Source of the DNA: JAWSVE01 sp033852115
Lineage (GTDB): Bacteria > Pseudomonadota > Gammaproteobacteria > Pseudomonadales > Cellvibrionaceae
Length of the DNA: 64,000 nt
NCBI GenBank assembly: GCA_033852115.1
Contig: JAWSVE010000010.1
Coordinates: forward strand, 76,356-140,355
Direction of reading: 5' to 3'
In this document: positions 8,520-17,963 of the stretch, one piece after another
Layout: every line of letters begins with the position of its first letter
Position numbering within the stretch: the stretch's first letter is position 1
The notes under the pieces: generated by a model
Told to the model about the DNA's origin: nothing
Databases searched by the model: none
Seen by the model: the letters and a program-made list of their open reading frames with translations, nothing else
Translations under genes and position numbers: made by a program

Positions 8520-9519
8520 CTAAAGAGGTCGAGCCTTCTTATGGGTACGCATTTTGTAGCTATTCACTTGCTGCCCCCAATCAATCATTAAATCTTCAAG
8601 CGCAAGCTGAGGGTTAGGGTTAGCACCGCTTAGTAGCAGTCGCTTGGTCTCCAAAATCTGGGTTCGCATGTCAAATAACAGCTGCTGAGGAATGCCGTTA
8701 AGAGCATCGCTCGTGGTAACGGAGGTACCAGAGACCTCAGCTCGTATTTTCGACTCAAGCCACACAAGAATCGCTTCAACAATCTGCGGGGGCTGGTACT
8801 CCAGCAGCTGTTTCGATGCCGCTGGAACCGCTATCTGCCCTTCTAAACAGCCACTAAACACCGCCTGAATATCGCCCCAAATGTCCAACCAATTCTCTCG
8901 AAACGCCTGCTCCGCACGCAAAGGCGCTCCATAGGTCGCATCGAGCAATGGTCCCGCCTCATCACCTACCTTGGCTTTCAACCAAGATAAAGCCTCTTCT
9001 CTTGAAGGCGTCGGTAATGCCACTTGATGGCAGCGGCTCCTGACCGTCGCTAACAATCGACTAGGCTGAGATGTCACGAGTATTAAGATAGTCTCGCCTT
9101 GTGGCTCCTCCAAAGACTTTAGAAGCGCGTTGGTTGCACTCACATTCATCGCATCGGCAGGCGAAATGAGAACGACCTTTCTTCCGCCCTGTTGAGCCGT
9201 TTGTGAAAGGAAGATGGTTAATTCTCTAATTTGACTGATTTTGATCGCTTTGCCCTTGTCTTCGGGCGCAACAGATAAAAAATCAGGGTGCGTCGCGGCA
9301 AAAAATAACTGACAACTTTTGCATTCCCCACACGGTGCAACTTCACCAGAAGAACAAAGAAGTGCGCGAGCGAAACGCTCAGCAAATACAGCTTTGCCAA
9401 TACCTTCCACACCTTTAAGTAACACGGCATGCGGAAGTTTTTGAGCTTTACGCATATTATCCAGCTGTTTCCAGGTGTGAGCCAACCAAGGAAACACTAT
9501 GCCCTGCCCTTCGCTATTC
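8520..9519 (-). CDS. holB: DNA polymerase III delta' subunit
   Basis: A 333-residue clamp-loader subunit that, with gamma/tau and delta, places the beta clamp on primed DNA. The N-terminal AAA+ region has the degenerate P-loop GVEGIGKAVFAERFA and the four-cysteine zinc module CSSGEVAPCGECKSC around residues 51-65. The segment LLKSLEEPQGETILILVTSQPSRLLATVRSRC contains the SRC motif. The start is a GTG whose first base is complementary to 9521, directly after the tmk stop, indicating translational coupling. Confidence 0.95.
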
Positions 9520-9521
9520 AC

Positions 9522-10157
9522 CTAGTCAACACCCAATAGTTCATTCAGTGATTGCTTAATCGATGCCTGAACCTTCTCTAAGGCAGGCGCAGCATCAATC
9601 AAAGAGTACCGTTCAGGGTGTCGGGCCGCCAAAGACTTATAGCCATCTCTGACGCGCTCAAAAAAATCAACCCGCTCTAATTCAATACGGTCCAGAGCGC
9701 CACGGTTACTTGCCCTAGACAAACCCGTCTCGACATCTACATCAAGAATAAAGGTATGATCGGGTCTGAGGTCTCGCTGAACGAGCTCTTCAAGCATTTT
9801 AATAACATCTATCGGCAAACCACGCCCATGGCCTTGGTAGGCATAGGTTGCATCAGTAAACCTGTCACTCAACACCCAGTTACCGGCCTCTAAATTTGGC
9901 TTTATCAAAGCCTCAAGGTGTTGAGCACGAGCGGCAAACACCAACAGCAATTCAGTAAGGTGTGACATAGGCTCGTCACGGGCAGCCAGAATAATTTCTC
10001 GAATATTTTCCGCTAATGGGGTACCACCTGGCTCGCGCGTGACGACCACGTTCACACCGCGTTCTCGCAAGTAACCTTCTATAAATGACAAGTTACTCGA
10101 TTTACCGACACCTTCAGTGCCCTCAAGCGTTATAAATTTACCTAAACGACTATTCAT
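9522..10157 (-). CDS. tmk: thymidylate kinase
   Basis: Phosphorylates dTMP to dTDP for DNA synthesis. The P-loop LEGTEGVGKSS, the DR motif (LSDRFTDATYAYQG) and the lid region SRASNRGALDRIE are present. I chose the ATG at 10157 (211 residues, starting MNSRLGKFITLEG), because family members begin only a few residues before the P-loop. A TTG five codons upstream would also be open. Neither start has a strong ribosome-binding site. It lies between mltG and holB in the conserved order, with a stop/start junction to holB. Confidence 0.94.
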   Translation of the reverse strand: MNSRLGKFITLEGTEGVGKSSNLSFIEGYLRERGVNVVVTREPGGTPLAENIREIILAARDEPMSHLTELLLVFAARAQHLEALIKPNLEAGNWVLSDRFTDATYAYQGHGRGLPIDVIKMLEELVQRDLRPDHTFILDVDVETGLSRASNRGALDRIELERVDFFERVRDGYKSLAARHPERYSLIDAAPALEKVQASIKQSLNELLGVD

Positions 10158-10179
10158 TTTAGATTTTGACAAAGTACAA

Positions 10180-11208
10180 TTAATTTTGAGGTGCAGACTG
10201 GTAATTCTCTACACGTTTACGCACCTGATATTCCTGAACCGCGTTATTATGCTCTTCCAAGGTCGTGGAGAAATGGTGACTACCATCGCCTTTTGCAACA
10301 AAGTATAACGCCTCTCCTTCCGCAGGGTGAAGTGCTGCGTAAATCGCTTCACGCCCCACCATCGCAATAGGTGTTGGCGGCAAGCCTTTTATTACATAGG
10401 TATTGTAGGGTGTAGCCTGCCGCAAATGAGAGCGTCGAATATTCCCATTGTATTTATCGCCTAGTCCGTAAATTACAGTTGGATCGGTTTGTAGCCGCAT
10501 ATTTTTTTCAAGACGTCGAACAAAAACGCCGGCTATTTGTTCTCTCTCAGACGGGGTTCCCGTTTCTTTTTCAATAATTGAAGCCATGGTTAGTGCTTCG
10601 TAAGCATTTTCATACGGTAAATTACTAGCTCTACCTTCCCACTCTGTCGAGAGGACATCACGCAATCGATTATGGGCTCTAATTAATATATCTGCATCAG
10701 ATTCACCCTTAACAAAGTGATAGGTATCGGGAAAAAACCACCCTTCAGGATTTTCGTTAGGAAGGTCTAACTGGGATAAAAAATCAGCGGTCGCATCTTT
10801 ATCTACCAATGTGGGTACTAGGCTTTCCTCTTGCTTTAAATCTACTAAAGCTTCATTAAATGTTTTACCTTCTATTAAAGTAACCGAATAATGAATAACG
10901 TCACCGTCATTCAACATATCCAAAAATTCTTCCGGGCCAACACCCGAAACCAGTTCGTACTCACCCACTTTAATATTGGTTTGGTCTCTTAATCTACCAA
11001 GCAACACAAGTAAACGTGGCCACTTTAATGCCCCCTGAACTGCAAGCTGTTGGCTAACGCTATGAAGAGAAGCTCCCGGCTCGACTACGAACACCGATTT
11101 CTCCTCACTAAGGGATAGAGGCGTGCTTAGCCAACTCACAAACATAACACCTACTACGATAGCTACGCATAGAGAAAAAACAGTCAATATGTAAAAAACC
11201 TTCTTCAT
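10180..11208 (-). CDS. mltG: endolytic murein transglycosylase MltG
   Basis: A 342-residue membrane-anchored lytic transglycosylase that cleaves nascent peptidoglycan strands and is thought to set glycan chain length. One N-terminal membrane segment (about residues 5-28) anchors a periplasmic LysM-like part and the YceG domain. The catalytic glutamate is in ASIIEKETGTPSEREQIAGVF. The late motifs LQTDPTVIYGLG and TPYNTYVIKGLPPTPI are typical. It sits between pabC and tmk, as in E. coli and Pseudomonas. Confidence 0.95.
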   Translation of the reverse strand: MKKVFYILTVFSLCVAIVVGVMFVSWLSTPLSLSEEKSVFVVEPGASLHSVSQQLAVQGALKWPRLLVLLGRLRDQTNIKVGEYELVSGVGPEEFLDMLNDGDVIHYSVTLIEGKTFNEALVDLKQEESLVPTLVDKDATADFLSQLDLPNENPEGWFFPDTYHFVKGESDADILIRAHNRLRDVLSTEWEGRASNLPYENAYEALTMASIIEKETGTPSEREQIAGVFVRRLEKNMRLQTDPTVIYGLGDKYNGNIRRSHLRQATPYNTYVIKGLPPTPIAMVGREAIYAALHPAEGEALYFVAKGDGSHHFSTTLEEHNNAVQEYQVRKRVENYQSAPQN

Positions 11209-11251
11209 AAACTCGATTAAAAGTCCAACTAAACTGGAAACAGTAATTCAA

Positions 11252-12103
11252 TTAATTATAGCCATACTTTCTTGCTAAGCATTCTCTTGTCGCTGCTGTA
11301 ATAGGCCTACTGACTGGGAGAATGGCTGCATCAATTGCACGTACAGGCCAAATACCCGTTACACTATTACATAAAAACACTTCGTCTGCGCTAACAACAT
11401 CATCTATTCGAATATTTTCGACGTAGCAAGACAGCCCCAGCTCATCGCATACCTCTATCAGAACACGCTCTCTAAGCACACCCAACACACCGCAATTTTC
11501 TATAGGGGGAGTATACAAACAACTATTTTTCACCACAAAAATATTACGACTAGTCGCCTCAACGATGTTGCCCGCCTTGTCACAGAGCAAACCTTCCTGA
11601 AAACCCTCGGCTCCCCACTCTTTCGCGGCGAGCACATACTCCAGTTTATTTAAATGTTTAATACCTGCCAGGCTTTTACTACTTGACAACGTGTTCGAAC
11701 ACACCGTTATATCCACGCCTTGCTCGACATAACAAGCAGGAAATTCTGGCTGAGAAAAAGTTGCGATTACTGTGGTCGCATTATCGCAACCTACGGGACT
11801 ATATCCGCGACCACCAACACCACGGGTTAAAATCAACTTTATAACTGCATCTGATACTTCAGAGCGCTGAAGAAAATCAATCGCTTTAGCTAAACGACGC
11901 GAGATAAGATCACGATTGAAAACAATTGAGAGTACGCGACAACCCCTTTCAAGTCTTGCTAAATGAGCCTCTAATAACGGAACTTGGCCGTGACTAAAAC
12001 GCATAGTTTCAAACAAACCATCACCATAAGCCAAACCTCTGTCGAGGGCTTTGATGTTGTCTGACAGATCGTCATCAACCAAAATAAAGGAATTATGTTC
12101 CAT
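11252..12103 (-). CDS. pabC: aminodeoxychorismate lyase
   Basis: A 283-residue fold-type IV PLP enzyme that converts 4-amino-4-deoxychorismate to p-aminobenzoate and pyruvate for folate synthesis. The PLP lysine is in IKHLNKLEYVLAAKEW, followed by EGLLCDKAGNIVEATSRNIFVV and the FLCNSVTGIWPV stretch. Branched-chain aminotransferases share the fold, but the length, the motifs and the place between fabF and mltG support PabC. A terminator lies between fabF and this gene, so it may have its own promoter or rely on read-through. Confidence 0.93.
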   Translation of the reverse strand: MEHNSFILVDDDLSDNIKALDRGLAYGDGLFETMRFSHGQVPLLEAHLARLERGCRVLSIVFNRDLISRRLAKAIDFLQRSEVSDAVIKLILTRGVGGRGYSPVGCDNATTVIATFSQPEFPACYVEQGVDITVCSNTLSSSKSLAGIKHLNKLEYVLAAKEWGAEGFQEGLLCDKAGNIVEATSRNIFVVKNSCLYTPPIENCGVLGVLRERVLIEVCDELGLSCYVENIRIDDVVSADEVFLCNSVTGIWPVRAIDAAILPVSRPITAATRECLARKYGYN

Positions 12104-12147
12104 GGTCTTTTAGCAATCGGTTAAAAACACAATGTTAAATATATTGC

Positions 12148-12175
12148 ACAAAAAAAGGGGCGTTAGCCCCTTTTA
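12148..12175 (-). terminator. intrinsic terminator of fabF
   Basis: On the minus strand AAAAGGGGC, loop TAAC and GCCCCT are followed by seven T, about 17 bases past the fabF stop. It should end or attenuate transcription before pabC, splitting the cluster into sub-operons. Confidence 0.85.
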
Positions 12176-12191
12176 TCAAACGTTATAGCCT

Positions 12192-13433
12192 TTAGCTTAC
12201 CTTTGAAAAAATCAGCGTTCCGTTGGTACCACCAAAACCAAATGAATTCGACAAAGCAATATTGATTGGCTTTTCTTGTGCGGTTTTAGGCACGAAATTC
12301 AAATCGCAACCTTCACCAGGATTGTCTAAATTGATTGTTGGAGGCGCCACTCCATCACGGATCGACAAAACGGCAAAAATGGCTTCCACAGACCCTGCTG
12401 CGCCAAGTAAGTGGCCAATCATAGATTTTGTGGAACTTACCGCGAGGTTTTCTGAATTAGCGCCGAACACGCTTTTCACTGCAGTACACTCCGCTTTGTC
12501 ACCTAACTGAGTGGACGTACCATGCGCATTAATATAATCAACCGAAGACGCGTCTATTTTTGCATCGTTGAGCGCGTTGGTCATCGATAGCGCGGCACCT
12601 GCGCCACTTTCTGCTGGCGAAGTGATATGGTAAGCATCACCACTCATTCCGAAGCCTGTAAGTTCTGCATAAATTTTCGCACCACGGGCCTTAGCGAACT
12701 CATATTCTTCCAACATAAGCATGCCTGCGCCATCTCCCAGCACAAAACCATCTCGATCTTGATCCCATGGCCGACTTGCGGCTTGAGGGTCATCGTTGCG
12801 CGTTGACAAAGCACGTGCGGCGGCAAAGCCACCAAGCCCAGCAGGTGTTGTTGCCATTTCGGCACCACCTGCGAGCATGACATCAGCGTCGCCATTCATA
12901 ATCATACGAGCGGCCATACCGATGTTATGCGTACCTGTGGTGCAGGCAGTAACGATCGCAATGTTCGGCCCTTTGAAGCCGTATTTAATTGAAAGGTTAC
13001 CCGCGATCATATTAATAATCGCGCCTGGCACGAAGAACGGAGACAGTTTTTTAGGCCCTCTGGTTTCTATGGTCTTAGTTACTTCCTCAATAGAACCAAT
13101 ACCACCGATTCCAGCGCCGATAGCAGCACCCACGCGTGGAGCAATTTCTTCAGTGACTTCCAGACCAGAATCTTCAAATGCTTGGATACCCGCAATCATT
13201 CCATATTGAATGAATGGATCCATACGTTTAGCGTCTTTTAGAGGTATGTACTTACCTACGTCGACGTTTGTAACTGAAGCGCTAAAATGGGTGGTGAATG
13301 CGGTTGCATCAAATGTCTCTATCGGACGAACACCACTGCGGCCGGCAAGAATACCTTCCCACGTGGACTCCACTGTATTGCCCAGCGGGCTAAGCATACC
13401 TAACCCGGTTACAACAACGCGTTTACGTGACAA
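12192..13433 (-). CDS. fabF: beta-ketoacyl-ACP synthase II
   Basis: A 413-residue condensing enzyme that elongates acyl-ACP with malonyl-ACP and is important for cis-vaccenate formation. The active-site cysteine is Cys164 in VTACTTGTHN; the two histidines are in NAHGTSTQLGD and SMIGHLLGAAGS. Length and the C-terminal SNSFGFGGTNG glycine loop are normal. It follows acpP as in most gammaproteobacteria, but about 270 bases and a terminator-like hairpin lie between them. Confidence 0.97.
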   Translation of the reverse strand: MSRKRVVVTGLGMLSPLGNTVESTWEGILAGRSGVRPIETFDATAFTTHFSASVTNVDVGKYIPLKDAKRMDPFIQYGMIAGIQAFEDSGLEVTEEIAPRVGAAIGAGIGGIGSIEEVTKTIETRGPKKLSPFFVPGAIINMIAGNLSIKYGFKGPNIAIVTACTTGTHNIGMAARMIMNGDADVMLAGGAEMATTPAGLGGFAAARALSTRNDDPQAASRPWDQDRDGFVLGDGAGMLMLEEYEFAKARGAKIYAELTGFGMSGDAYHITSPAESGAGAALSMTNALNDAKIDASSVDYINAHGTSTQLGDKAECTAVKSVFGANSENLAVSSTKSMIGHLLGAAGSVEAIFAVLSIRDGVAPPTINLDNPGEGCDLNFVPKTAQEKPINIALSNSFGFGGTNGTLIFSKVS

Positions 13434-13628
13434 AGCGACCTCCTAAAATTAACCTTACTCAAGCTGCACGGAATATATGCACCGAGAGCCAACGATAGCG
13501 GTTATTTAATCCCGATTACAGCAACCGATCAATTGAAACTTGTGCAACAGACTGTCCCATTTTGGAACAATAAACTGTATATGCTGGGAACTGAACGAGC
13601 GACGCGAATGTCGCCACCCAGAAAGTAC

Positions 13629-13661
13629 AAAAGCCGCTCTACTTTCGTAGATACGGCTTTT
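13629..13661 (-). terminator. terminator after acpP
   Basis: An inverted repeat, AAAAGCCG ... CGGCTTTT with an inner TCTAC/GTAGA stem, lies about 40 bases past the acpP stop. It can act in either direction. Partial termination here would help make acpP mRNA more abundant than fabF mRNA. Confidence 0.75.
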
Positions 13662-13702
13662 GTGACACGACTTACACTCTACGAAATGTAGCGTATATTA
13701 AA

Positions 13703-13939
13703 TTACGCTAAGTTTTCGTTGATGTAGTTGATAGCAAGCTGAACAGTAGTGATCTTCTCAGCTTCTTCATCTGGAATCTCTGTTTCAAACTCTTCCTCTA
13801 GAGCCATAACTAGCTCTACAGTATCTAAAGAATCCGCACCCAGGTCTTCAACGAAAGATGCTTCATTCTTAACATCTTCTTCTTTAACACCCAGTTGCTC
13901 AGCAACGATTTTTTTTACGCGTTCATCAATGCTGCTCAT
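13703..13939 (-). CDS. acpP: acyl carrier protein
   Basis: A 78-residue acidic four-helix carrier that holds growing acyl chains on a 4'-phosphopantetheine attached to Ser37 in GADSLDTVEL. The sequence is close to E. coli AcpP throughout. The start is the ATG at 13939 (MSSIDERVKK). A TTG four codons upstream is also in frame but directly abuts the AGGAG, so it cannot be used, whereas the ATG lies 12 bases after it. Its own likely promoter is in the fabG-acpP gap. Confidence 0.98.
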   Translation of the reverse strand: MSSIDERVKKIVAEQLGVKEEDVKNEASFVEDLGADSLDTVELVMALEEEFETEIPDEEAEKITTVQLAINYINENLA

Positions 13940-14038
13940 AATAGTATTCAACTCCTAGTCGATGGAAACCGGCTAACGCCGCCAAAAAATTTAAGTTAGT
14001 TCGGGTTAATCCCCAGGGGCGGCCCAATTTGAGCGCGC

Positions 14039-14068
14039 ATTTTACATCTATTTTCCCCAGGTTGTAAC
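14039..14068 (-). promoter_or_regulatory. candidate acpP promoter
   Basis: Reading the minus strand, GTTACA, 18 bases, then TAAAAT gives a plausible sigma-70 promoter about 100 bases before the acpP start. Separate strong transcription of acpP is common. This is a match by eye only. Confidence 0.45.
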
Positions 14069-14122
14069 GCATCACCTTAAAAAACTTGAGAATTATGTGC
14101 TTTTTTCTTATTTATCAAGAAG

Positions 14123-14866
14123 TTAGCACATATATAAACCGCCATTTACCTGTATAGTTTCACCCGTAACGTAGCTTGCTGCGTCACTTGCGAGAAAATT
14201 TACGACACCTGCGATCTCAGCTGGATCACCAAGTCGCCCCAAAGCGACCTTTTTTAAAAGCTCTTCTCTTTGCGATTCTGGAAGCTCTTTTGTCATATCG
14301 GTATCGATAAACCCTGGTGCAACGGTATTTACTGTGATACCCCGAGACCCCACTTCTTGCGCCAAAGAGCGGGCAAACCCAGCCACCCCAGCTTTAGTTG
14401 CGGAATAATTTGTCTGCCCAGCGTTACCCATAGAACCAACAACAGAACTTATGTTAACAATGCGTCCCCAGCGCGCTTTCATCATACCTCTCAAGCATGC
14501 TTTGCTCATTTTAAACACTGCGCTAAGATTTGTACCAATGACATCGTTCCATTCATCATCGCTCATTCTCATCAATAAATTATCACGCGTGATACCGGCA
14601 TTGTTCACAAGAATTTGTGGCGCACCAAACTCATCTTGCACCTCTTTTACCAATGCTTCAGCAGCACCCGCTTCGTTTACATTGAGCACCTTACCTATTC
14701 CGTTAATGCCCTTCTCGGCAAAACGCGCAGAGATGGCAGTGGCACCATTTTCAGAAGTCGCCGTGCCAATAACAGTTGCACCTGCTGCGCCTAGGGTATC
14801 AGCAATTGACGCGCCAATTCCTCGACTTGCCCCAGTAACAATCGCGACTTTTTCCTGAATGCTCAT
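14123..14866 (-). CDS. fabG: 3-oxoacyl-ACP reductase
   Basis: A 247-residue NADPH-dependent short-chain dehydrogenase performing the first reduction of each fatty-acid elongation cycle. The cofactor loop TGASRGIG, the NNAG motif, catalytic serine in NISSVVGSMGNAGQTNYSATKAG (with the YxxxK tyrosine and lysine) and the C-terminal GGLYMC are standard for FabG. It follows the thioesterase by 27 bases and is followed by acpP, probably in one operon from rpmF-plsX. Confidence 0.97.
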   Translation of the reverse strand: MSIQEKVAIVTGASRGIGASIADTLGAAGATVIGTATSENGATAISARFAEKGINGIGKVLNVNEAGAAEALVKEVQDEFGAPQILVNNAGITRDNLLMRMSDDEWNDVIGTNLSAVFKMSKACLRGMMKARWGRIVNISSVVGSMGNAGQTNYSATKAGVAGFARSLAQEVGSRGITVNTVAPGFIDTDMTKELPESQREELLKKVALGRLGDPAEIAGVVNFLASDAASYVTGETIQVNGGLYMC

Positions 14867-14893
14867 AATGTAGTTCCTAATCAGTATGCTTTT

Positions 14894-15325
14894 TTAAATT
14901 GAAGTTTGAACGCGTTTCTGCAACATGTGAAATACACCAGATGCTCTGCCAACATACGTTTCACCAGCATAAAATGTACACGTCACAAAGGTTAGCCTCT
15001 TACCTTTCTTTTCTATATTGACATGTGCCTCTAACCAATCGCCCACGGCGGCTCGCCCCAGATAGTCGACAGTTAATGAAGCAGTAACCGCCGACGTCGG
15101 CGGTTCCTCACTAAAAGCGACATTATAACCCATTGCGGTATCAGCAATGCTACTTAGCACTCCTCCATGTACGTCCCCGCGCGTATTACAGTGTTTTTCC
15201 GCAATTCTTAGGCCAATAATGTGACCAGTACCATCGCGCTTATGATAGAGCGGGCCAAGCAACTGGACATAATTACTCTCTCGATAAAGGTTCTCAAAAC
15301 CTGTCGGTACTTCTCGTTCAGACAT
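14894..15325 (-). CDS. PaaI family hotdog thioesterase, in the fabD position
   Basis: A 143-residue single hotdog-fold acyl-CoA thioesterase-like protein. The signature EKHCNTRGDVHGGVLSSIADTAMGYN contains the HGG and the downstream aspartate used in PaaI-type enzymes. It sits between plsX (35-base gap) and fabG (27-base gap), exactly where fabD normally lies; no fabD sequence is present there. It resembles the second thioesterase at 43.1 kb in motif and length. The substrate is unknown; acyl-CoA or acyl-ACP hydrolysis linked to lipid synthesis is an inference from position. Confidence 0.85.
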   Translation of the reverse strand: MSEREVPTGFENLYRESNYVQLLGPLYHKRDGTGHIIGLRIAEKHCNTRGDVHGGVLSSIADTAMGYNVAFSEEPPTSAVTASLTVDYLGRAAVGDWLEAHVNIEKKGKRLTFVTCTFYAGETYVGRASGVFHMLQKRVQTSI

Positions 15326-15360
15326 AATGAATTAATCAGATAGGTAGGCGTTTAAAAAGG

Positions 15361-16372
15361 CTAGTTATACAAATTTGTAAACTGGGCGTTAATTTTTTGA
15401 GGGATTTGATTTTCAACGTGACGCACCGCCATTTCGATAGCGTAGTAGAAGCTGAGTTCATTTGCGGCTCCATGGCTTTTAATAACGGTACCTTGCAAAC
15501 CAAGCAGAGAAGCACCATTGTAACGCGCCGGATCAAATTTCGCACGAAACTGATTCACAACTGGAGCTGCCAACAACCCCATAAAGCGTCCGTACCACTG
15601 GTTACTGAATAGCCTGTGAATACTTTGCGCTAAAAATTTGGCTGCCCCTTCACTGACTTTAAGTGCAATGTTACCCAAAAATCCATCACACACCACCACA
15701 TCCACATTACCTGTGTAAATATCATCTCCCTCAACGAAACCAACATAATTAATTTTTTCGTTTTGCTGGAGTAGCAGAGCGGCTTCTTTAACAGGCTCAA
15801 CACCTTTGATATTTTCTTCACCGATATTTAACAAACCTACTTTCGGGCGCGCACAACCTTCAGCGACTTGCGCCAATACCGCCCCCATTGTCGCGAATTG
15901 CTCCAGCTGCTGTGCAGTACAATTTATATTTGCCCCTAGGTCTAATAAATAGCACCGCCCGTTAGTAGCAGGCAGGGGCTTACAGATGGCAGGTCGGTCA
16001 ATCCCCGAGTACGTTTTAAGCAAATGCCTTCCAATAGCCATCAACGCGCCGGTATTACCAGAGCTTACACACGCATCTACTTGTTGCGACTTGACTAACT
16101 CCAGCGTTTTCCACATCGACGATTGTTGGCGATGACGAAGAACGGTTGCTGGCGTATCGTCCATCAAAACGATGTCACTCGCATTGAATGTTGAGAGGTT
16201 TGTTGGCAGGTTTGATAACAGGCTGATATCTAACGCATCGAGTTGCGCCACGAGAATGATATCTATTTGGGGGTGAGAGGATGCGAAGCGCCGGGCAGCT
16301 GACAGGATAGGATGAGGACCAAGGTCCCCACCCATAGCATCAATCGCGATTCGGATTTTAGATGCTGGACTC
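15361..16372 (-). CDS. plsX: phosphate acyltransferase PlsX
   Basis: Makes acyl-phosphate from acyl-ACP for phospholipid synthesis by PlsY. The family start region IRIAIDAMGGDLGPHPIL and the core ACVSSGNTGALMAIGRHLLKT and VVCDGFLGNIALK are present in 337 residues. The only start that keeps the conserved N-terminus is a TTG (complement of 16374-16372), two bases past the rpmF stop, so translation is probably coupled to rpmF. Confidence 0.95.
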
Positions 16373-16376
16373 AAAC

Positions 16377-16556
16377 TTATTCTGAATCAGTCTCAACCAC
16401 TTTTTTGCCACGATAAAAGCCATCAGCAGTCACATTGTGACGACGATGCTTTTCACCAGTGGTTGGGTCGACAGACAAAGTTGCTTGAGATAGCGAATCG
16501 TGAGCGCGACGCATACCACGCTTAGAACGCGTTTTCTTGTTTTGTTGAACGGCCAT
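16377..16556 (-). CDS. rpmF: ribosomal protein bL32
   Basis: A 59-residue basic protein beginning MAVQQNKKTRSKRGMRRAHD, the standard bL32 start, with TGEKHRRHNVTADGFYRGKK further on. It is a component of the large ribosomal subunit. It lies between yceD and plsX, the conserved arrangement that couples ribosome and membrane-lipid synthesis. The zinc-ligand cysteines found in some bL32 proteins are absent, as in E. coli. The ATG is at 16556, with AGGAG a few bases upstream. Confidence 0.97.
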   Translation of the reverse strand: MAVQQNKKTRSKRGMRRAHDSLSQATLSVDPTTGEKHRRHNVTADGFYRGKKVVETDSE

Positions 16557-16633
16557 GACAAACTCCTGGAATATAAATCAAACTTTTAACACAGCTTACT
16601 CAAGCTGAAATGTATCTAATACCGCCAGCCAAT

Positions 16634-17182
16634 TTAGCTATCGGTCGTATTCTTTAGATTTTTCAACACATCAAAGGGGCTTGGTTTTTCTTCCGCCTTT
16701 TCTTCAACGACCTCGTCTCCACTAGAGTACAAACTATCGTCAATGCATTGATAATCGTGATAAGACACCATCGGCAAATCTAACAGTAGCTCATCTTCGA
16801 TGACTTCGTAGAGGTCGCAATTACCCTCTACGTCGGCCAACAACCAAGGCTCAATATCTCTTGGTAGTTGCTTTGCCTCGTCTTCACTAGCGACCACACC
16901 GACTAATAGTTGGCCTTGTATAGACAGGGGCACGCTTTCCATGCATCGCTGGCAAGTCACCTCGACTTCAACGTTAACCTCACCGGACACAATACGATGT
17001 CGGCTATCATCAACTGAAAATTGAAGTTTTGCATGCACGGGCTGTACAACTTGAACCACTGCATCGGCCAAACGCGAGAGCTGATCACGCGCTATAAAAC
17101 CCTCCATTTCAACGCCCTGATATGCAAATTTGCGGGCATCTACCCAGCGTGGTAAGGCTTGTAATTTGGGGGCTTCCGACAT
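16634..17182 (-). CDS. yceD: YceD family protein (DUF177), 23S rRNA accumulation
   Basis: A 182-residue acidic protein of the DUF177 family, which in E. coli and plants is needed for normal 23S rRNA accumulation. The hallmark VEVEVTCQRCMESVPLSI carries a CxxC motif, and DIEPWLLADVEGNCDLYEVIEDELLLDLPMVSYHDYQCI follows. It sits directly upstream of rpmF as in most proteobacteria. Confidence 0.92.
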   Translation of the reverse strand: MSEAPKLQALPRWVDARKFAYQGVEMEGFIARDQLSRLADAVVQVVQPVHAKLQFSVDDSRHRIVSGEVNVEVEVTCQRCMESVPLSIQGQLLVGVVASEDEAKQLPRDIEPWLLADVEGNCDLYEVIEDELLLDLPMVSYHDYQCIDDSLYSSGDEVVEEKAEEKPSPFDVLKNLKNTTDS

Positions 17183-17295
17183 AGCGGCGCAATAATAGGG
17201 ATCGACCTTAAGTCTGTCAAAGGTAAATAGCCCTCGGAGTGCAAAAAATCACCATATTTAGTGGTTTTGGGCACCTCTCAAGCTCGTGAGGGCGA

Positions 17296-17962
17296 TTATT
17301 GTATGGAATTGACGCTCAATGGGTCCAAACCGACGGATTGCAACATACCCGTCAATGCGATGAGAGGTAACCCAATAAGGCTCGTCGGGTCATCGCTTTC
17401 TATACCTGTAAACAATGAAACCCCTAACCCTTCGACCTTAAAGCTTCCTGCGCAATCAAGGGGTTTCTCACGGTGGATATAGTTTTCTATCTGCGCCCGC
17501 GTCAGCTCACGAAAGCTAACTTTGGTTGAGCTGATGAAAGCATCAATCAGTTTGGCATCGACACCCGCACCCAAGGAATACAAACACAAGCTAGTATGAA
17601 AACACACTTGGTGACCGCTACATCGTGACAGCTGTTCGATTGCCCTTGGGACACTGTTTGGCTTACCCAAAAGCTCCCCGTTTAAGCTGGCCACTTGATC
17701 AGAGGCAATGACCCAGGCTGTCTCAGCTAGGTCAGCCCTGTCAACCGTGAAACCGCTACGGATTGTAGAAATCACGCGCTCTGCCTTGGACCTTGCGAGC
17801 CGATCTACAAGCGCTTCTGGCGCTTCACGAGGAAACGGAGATTCGTCGATATCGGGGCTTAAATGTAAAAAAGGCAAACCTAAACGGGATAACAGCTCTC
17901 TCCGATATACCGAGCTGGAGGCCAACACCAAGGAAGGCTTTTGATCCCCAAAATTCACCTGC
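17296..17962 (-). CDS. Maf family nucleotide pyrophosphatase (YceF type)
   Basis: A 222-residue Maf-fold enzyme. YceF-type members hydrolyse modified nucleotides such as 7-methyl-GTP. The start LVLASSSVYRRELLSRLGLPF, the catalytic aspartate in IASDQVA, and the late region SFKVEGLGVSLFTGIESDDPTSLIGLPL are characteristic. The GTG start overlaps the TAG stop of the HAD gene by one base. Position beside yceD-rpmF indicates the YceF rather than the YhdE/dTTPase paralogue. In Pseudomonas sppA lies between the HAD gene and maf; it is absent here. Confidence 0.9.
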
Positions 17963-17963
17963 A

